Assembly: GCF_000701505.1 (NCBI RefSeq)
Contig: NZ_JNJB01000013.1
Location: forward strand, 124,001-188,000
Direction of reading: 5' to 3'
Origin: Dyadobacter crusticola DSM 16708
GTDB lineage: Bacteria; Bacteroidota; Bacteroidia; Cytophagales; Spirosomataceae
DNA: 64,000 nt
In this document: positions 61,267 through 64,000 of the stretch, in pieces
Numbering within the stretch: position 1 is the first letter of the stretch
How the letters are laid out: every line of letters starts with the position of its first letter
Notes under the pieces: model-generated
Told to the model about the DNA's origin: nothing
The model's input: the letters and a program-made list of their open reading frames with translations, nothing else
Databases searched by the model: none
Program-made: the position numbers and the translations under genes

Positions 61267-62433
61267 TTACTCCTCATGCAGCGCCACCGCCGGGTGTATG
61301 CTTGCGGCTTGTTTGCTGGGGAACCAGGCGCAGAGGGTTACAATGATATAAATAACTACGATTGCGGCCAAGATCGCGGTGATATATACTTCATTGTCGA
61401 GGTCGAAAACGTGCATGAGCGGGAATTGGACTGCAAACAAGAGGCCAAGAATGAGACTGAAACTGGCGAGTACCCATATTTCGCCCAGAAACTGAACAGC
61501 TACTTTTCCCTCGGTCGCGCCCATTGCGCGCCTCAGTCCTATCTCATTTCTTCTTTTACCAATATTGAGGTTTAAAATTCCAAAAAGTCCGAGGGCTACA
61601 TTGGTCAGCAAAAATCCGCTTACGATCAGGAATATAATTACCGGCACGAGCGTCAGATTATGCCTGTTTTTCAGAGATTCTGTCAGGTAACTCACCTCTA
61701 TCCCCCACCCCGGCGCCATCAGGGCAATATCTTTCACAAGCCTCGCTTCGAAATGCGCGTCTGTTCCTGGTTTGGTTTTGATGAGCACGTTGGAGTTCCA
61801 GGCATCGTCTTTTCTGATCAGCTGAAACATAGCCGGGCTGTCGGACATGAATTCACCTTTTGCCTTGAAACGCTCCACAACCCCCACTACCTTGAACGAA
61901 GACTTGTCGGGCCCGCCTAATACTTTTCCCACACCCACTTCATCCTGAAACAGCTTGTCTTCCAATGCGCGATTGATCACCACAGGAACAAACTTGGAAA
62001 CCAGATCAGCCTCGCGGTACCACCTTCCCCGGACAGTGGGCAGGTCGATGGTTTTAGACAATTCTGCATCGCTGTAATAGAAATCGCTGCCGACATTTAC
62101 CTTTTTATAGCTTACCGAATTGCTCATCTGATTGGCCGAAAACGGTGTGTTACTGCTCATCCTAGACGCAGATTCCACTTCCGGGTAGGTCCTGATCCGC
62201 TCCAAAATCCGGTTCAGCTTACCTGCAACATTGACCGTATCCTGATTATTCGCCAAATCGACAACCCATACTTTTTCATACTCAAAACCAATAGGCTTCA
62301 TGTAATTACGAACATTGTAGACAATCAGCGAAAGCACGCCGAATAAAACCAGGAACGAAGCCCATATCTCCACGATAAGCAAAGCATGAGCCCCTTTTTT
62401 GTTCCAAATCAATTTGAAAAGATGTGAGAGCAT
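61267..62433 (-). CDS. MacB/FtsX-type ABC transporter permease
   Basis: A 388-residue permease. One N-terminal helix (LIVEIWASFLVLFGVLSLIV) precedes a large periplasmic MacB_PCD domain (~50-255). Three C-terminal helices form the FtsX domain, with the coupling signature IGKRRNEIGLRRAMGATEGK. The ATP-binding subunit is not in the window. It stands beside a second permease and a sigma-54 two-component pair, a set that recurs in Bacteroidota and is thought to make an exporter of lipids, peptides or toxic compounds. Confidence 0.9.
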   Translation of the reverse strand: MLSHLFKLIWNKKGAHALLIVEIWASFLVLFGVLSLIVYNVRNYMKPIGFEYEKVWVVDLANNQDTVNVAGKLNRILERIRTYPEVESASRMSSNTPFSANQMSNSVSYKKVNVGSDFYYSDAELSKTIDLPTVRGRWYREADLVSKFVPVVINRALEDKLFQDEVGVGKVLGGPDKSSFKVVGVVERFKAKGEFMSDSPAMFQLIRKDDAWNSNVLIKTKPGTDAHFEARLVKDIALMAPGWGIEVSYLTESLKNRHNLTLVPVIIFLIVSGFLLTNVALGLFGILNLNIGKRRNEIGLRRAMGATEGKVAVQFLGEIWVLASFSLILGLLFAVQFPLMHVFDLDNEVYITAILAAIVVIYIIVTLCAWFPSKQAASIHPAVALHEE

Positions 62434-62640
62434 ATTTAATGTTGAATGATTGAATGAGTGAATAAGTGAATAAAATTTTTGTCACCCTGAGCGCAGTCGA
62501 AGGGATTGTCACCCTGAGCACTCCGGGCCGCCGGGTCGCCGGTGCGATGAATGGTTGAATGACCGTGTCGCCGGTGCGTTGAATGAGTTTATGAGTTAAT
62601 GAGTGATTAAAAGAATGTTGTGATGAATGACATTTGGTAA
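62434..62640. repeat. Mosaic intergenic repeat (GTCACCCTGAGC and TGAATGA units)
   Basis: TGAATGATTGAATGAGTGAAT-type units, then two copies of a GTCACCCTGAGC element (62476-62504 and 62507-62547), and two copies of GTCGCCGGTGCG (near 62535 and 62568). The start TTTTGTCACCCTGAGC is the reverse complement of the repeat after cydA. The gap to 62732 otherwise holds only simple Cys/Thr-rich composition with no gene. Confidence 0.7.
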
Positions 62641-62732
62641 TAGGAGGATCGATCTAAAAACTCATAAACTCATCGACTTATAAACTCCATTTAATCCTTC
62701 CTCCATCCTCCCGTTCCTCCTTCCTCCCCCTA

Positions 62733-63977
62733 TCACCCCTTCAAAGCCTCCACAATCCTCAGCTTTGACATTCTGAATGCGGGGAGAACTCCGGAGAGTA
62801 GACCGAAGACTAGGCAGACTGCAATGCTGATTACAAAGACGGGCAGGTTGATCGTCAGGTCGGCGTAGGCTATCCAGCCGCTGGCATTGATCATTTTGAT
62901 TATTGCAAAAGACAGGATTAATGCGAATGTGCCGCCGATGAATGTGATAAAGACGTTTTCAATGATAAACTGCCAGAGCAATGCTTTGGACGGTGCGCCG
63001 AAAGCTTTTCTGACACCAATCTCGGAAGCTCTTTCGAGTATCCTGCTCACGTTGACATTCACCAGGTTGATAGCAGGCAAACCCATGAACATGACAAGAA
63101 CCAGCGTCACGACTGCGTAAAAGAGCAGCTTCTGTGAATCGGATCTTGCCAATGTATTGAGAAAATGGTCAAAGTACTTGTCAGCTTTTACGATCAGCAC
63201 GGTAAACTTCTGCCCGTCCTGGATCTCTGCAAATGGAATACGCGAGATATTGCTGTCAAATTCTGATTGAATGGCAGGCAGGTCGGCCCGGTCTTTCGCG
63301 AGTACGATTGCGATGAATCGCCCGCGCATTCCCTTGTTTTCATAGTTGCTTTTGGGCGCAGTATAGGGGAAGTAAATATCCGAATAAGTGTAAACCCGCG
63401 TTGGAGGCCCGCCTCTTACCACGCCGATCACTTTATAGACTATGTTTTCAATTTCAATATTACGCCCAACCACAGATCCTGAACCCTGCTCAAAATACTG
63501 GTCGCGCAATGCGTCTGTAATCACGGCAACACGGTCCCCATTTGCAATATTGGTCTCGTTATAAGGCTTGCCTTCCAGAAACTCAAAACCAGTTACATAC
63601 CAGAAATCAGCGTCGGTGTATTTGGTGTTCAGCTTGATCCGCTTCCCATTCACATAAGTGTTGGAAAAGCTGAAATTGGAAAAGATACTGACCCGCTCCG
63701 CTGATTTCAGGGACTTCGCATGTTTAACCAAAAAACCAAAACTAGCCGGTCCTGACGACATGGTGTTCATCGTGGAATCCGTTTGCATGACAGTCCCGAT
63801 ATAAAGCGACCTGTCGCGCCGCACCTCGGGATAATGCGTTCCCAATACATGATCCAAAAAGGAGGTCAGTACCATGAGCACAGTCAATGTAAGACTTATG
63901 CCGAACAGCGTGATAAAAGTATAGAAAGGATGCCGCAGCAGAACCTTCCAGGCGATTTTGATATAGTTAGCTAACAT
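62733..63977 (-). CDS. MacB/FtsX-type ABC transporter permease
   Basis: A 414-residue permease. The N terminus is IAWKVLLRHPFYTFITLFGI with the first helix, then a periplasmic MacB_PCD domain (~55-270), and an FtsX domain with three helices and ASEIGVRKAFGAPSKALLWQ as the coupling segment. It ends FRMSKLRIVEALKG, the usual closing. It lies 299 bases upstream of the other permease, with the mosaic repeat between. The ATG is at 63977; 23 bases remain to the window edge, beyond which an ATPase or adaptor gene may lie. Confidence 0.9.
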   Translation of the reverse strand: MLANYIKIAWKVLLRHPFYTFITLFGISLTLTVLMVLTSFLDHVLGTHYPEVRRDRSLYIGTVMQTDSTMNTMSSGPASFGFLVKHAKSLKSAERVSIFSNFSFSNTYVNGKRIKLNTKYTDADFWYVTGFEFLEGKPYNETNIANGDRVAVITDALRDQYFEQGSGSVVGRNIEIENIVYKVIGVVRGGPPTRVYTYSDIYFPYTAPKSNYENKGMRGRFIAIVLAKDRADLPAIQSEFDSNISRIPFAEIQDGQKFTVLIVKADKYFDHFLNTLARSDSQKLLFYAVVTLVLVMFMGLPAINLVNVNVSRILERASEIGVRKAFGAPSKALLWQFIIENVFITFIGGTFALILSFAIIKMINASGWIAYADLTINLPVFVISIAVCLVFGLLSGVLPAFRMSKLRIVEALKG

Positions 63978-64000
63978 TGTGCTTTGTTGTTAAATCTTAC

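Noticed and set aside
1..64000. tRNA or rRNA genes, prophage, insertion sequences
   Set aside because: The gaps were read for cloverleaf-like or transposase signals and none could be supported.

Overview
The window reads as a chromosomal stretch of a free-living Bacteroidota bacterium, most likely Cytophagales close to Dyadobacter/Spirosoma. The reasons are a SusC/SusD pair, FecI-type sigma factors with FecR anti-sigma proteins, a type IX secretion C-terminal module, many twin-arginine-type 'RRxFL' leaders on sugar enzymes, DUF1080, PmoA-family and Dabb proteins, and promoters of the Bacteroidota form TTG-N18-TAnnTTTG. No tRNA, rRNA, CRISPR array, phage or insertion sequence was seen. The genus is an inference from gene style, not from a search.

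Layout. (1) 1-4108: the end of a DUF1080 gene, a DNA-alkylation-repair HEAT protein, a DoxX-like protein, a lipoprotein, an acyl-CoA dehydrogenase and a small disordered protein. (2) 4109-17578, all on the minus strand: a carbohydrate locus. In order of transcription it holds susC and susD, a terminator, then a TIM-barrel isomerase/epimerase, a double-DUF1080 protein, a Gfo/Idh/MocA oxidoreductase and a PmoA-family protein, and a second terminator. After that come a DUF6934-like gene, a 52-codon gene, a DUF1697 gene, a Dabb protein and a GH9 cellulase. The middle block has the gene content expected for glycoside breakdown through 3-keto sugars. (3) 18082-25301: a lone FecR-N-terminus-like protein, a large secreted GH9 enzyme with a T9SS tail, an ECF sigma factor and alaS. 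(4) 25530-30218: an ECF sigma/FecR pair leading into a protein that joins an STN sensor domain to a 'QIAG' repeat domain where a TonB receptor would normally be, followed by a paralogous repeat protein. This is the most unusual system in the window.

(5) 30322-49352 is mostly housekeeping: OxyR, a PolX with a degenerate polymerase site, a cellobiose 2-epimerase-like enzyme, CsbD, a 3-hydroxyacyl-CoA dehydrogenase, cytochrome bd oxidase (cydAB), a trimeric-adhesin-like S74 protein, a LytTR regulator, a FucP-type transporter with two dehydrogenases, LepA, the E2 subunit of pyruvate dehydrogenase, and HslV. (6) 49392-58279: a glycosyltransferase, PBP4-type carboxypeptidase, beta-CASP hydrolase, AccA, a tightly coupled HAD / site-2 protease / phosphotriesterase operon, and a methyltransferase. 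(7) 58394-63977: an NtrB/NtrC-like two-component pair next to two MacB/FtsX-type ABC permeases.

Several intergenic gaps carry short tandem or dispersed repeats (TCATTCAC-type octamers, a GTCACCCTGAGC-type element, a TAGCTAA-type inverted repeat). These are concentrated near cydAB, downstream of accA and around the ABC permeases.
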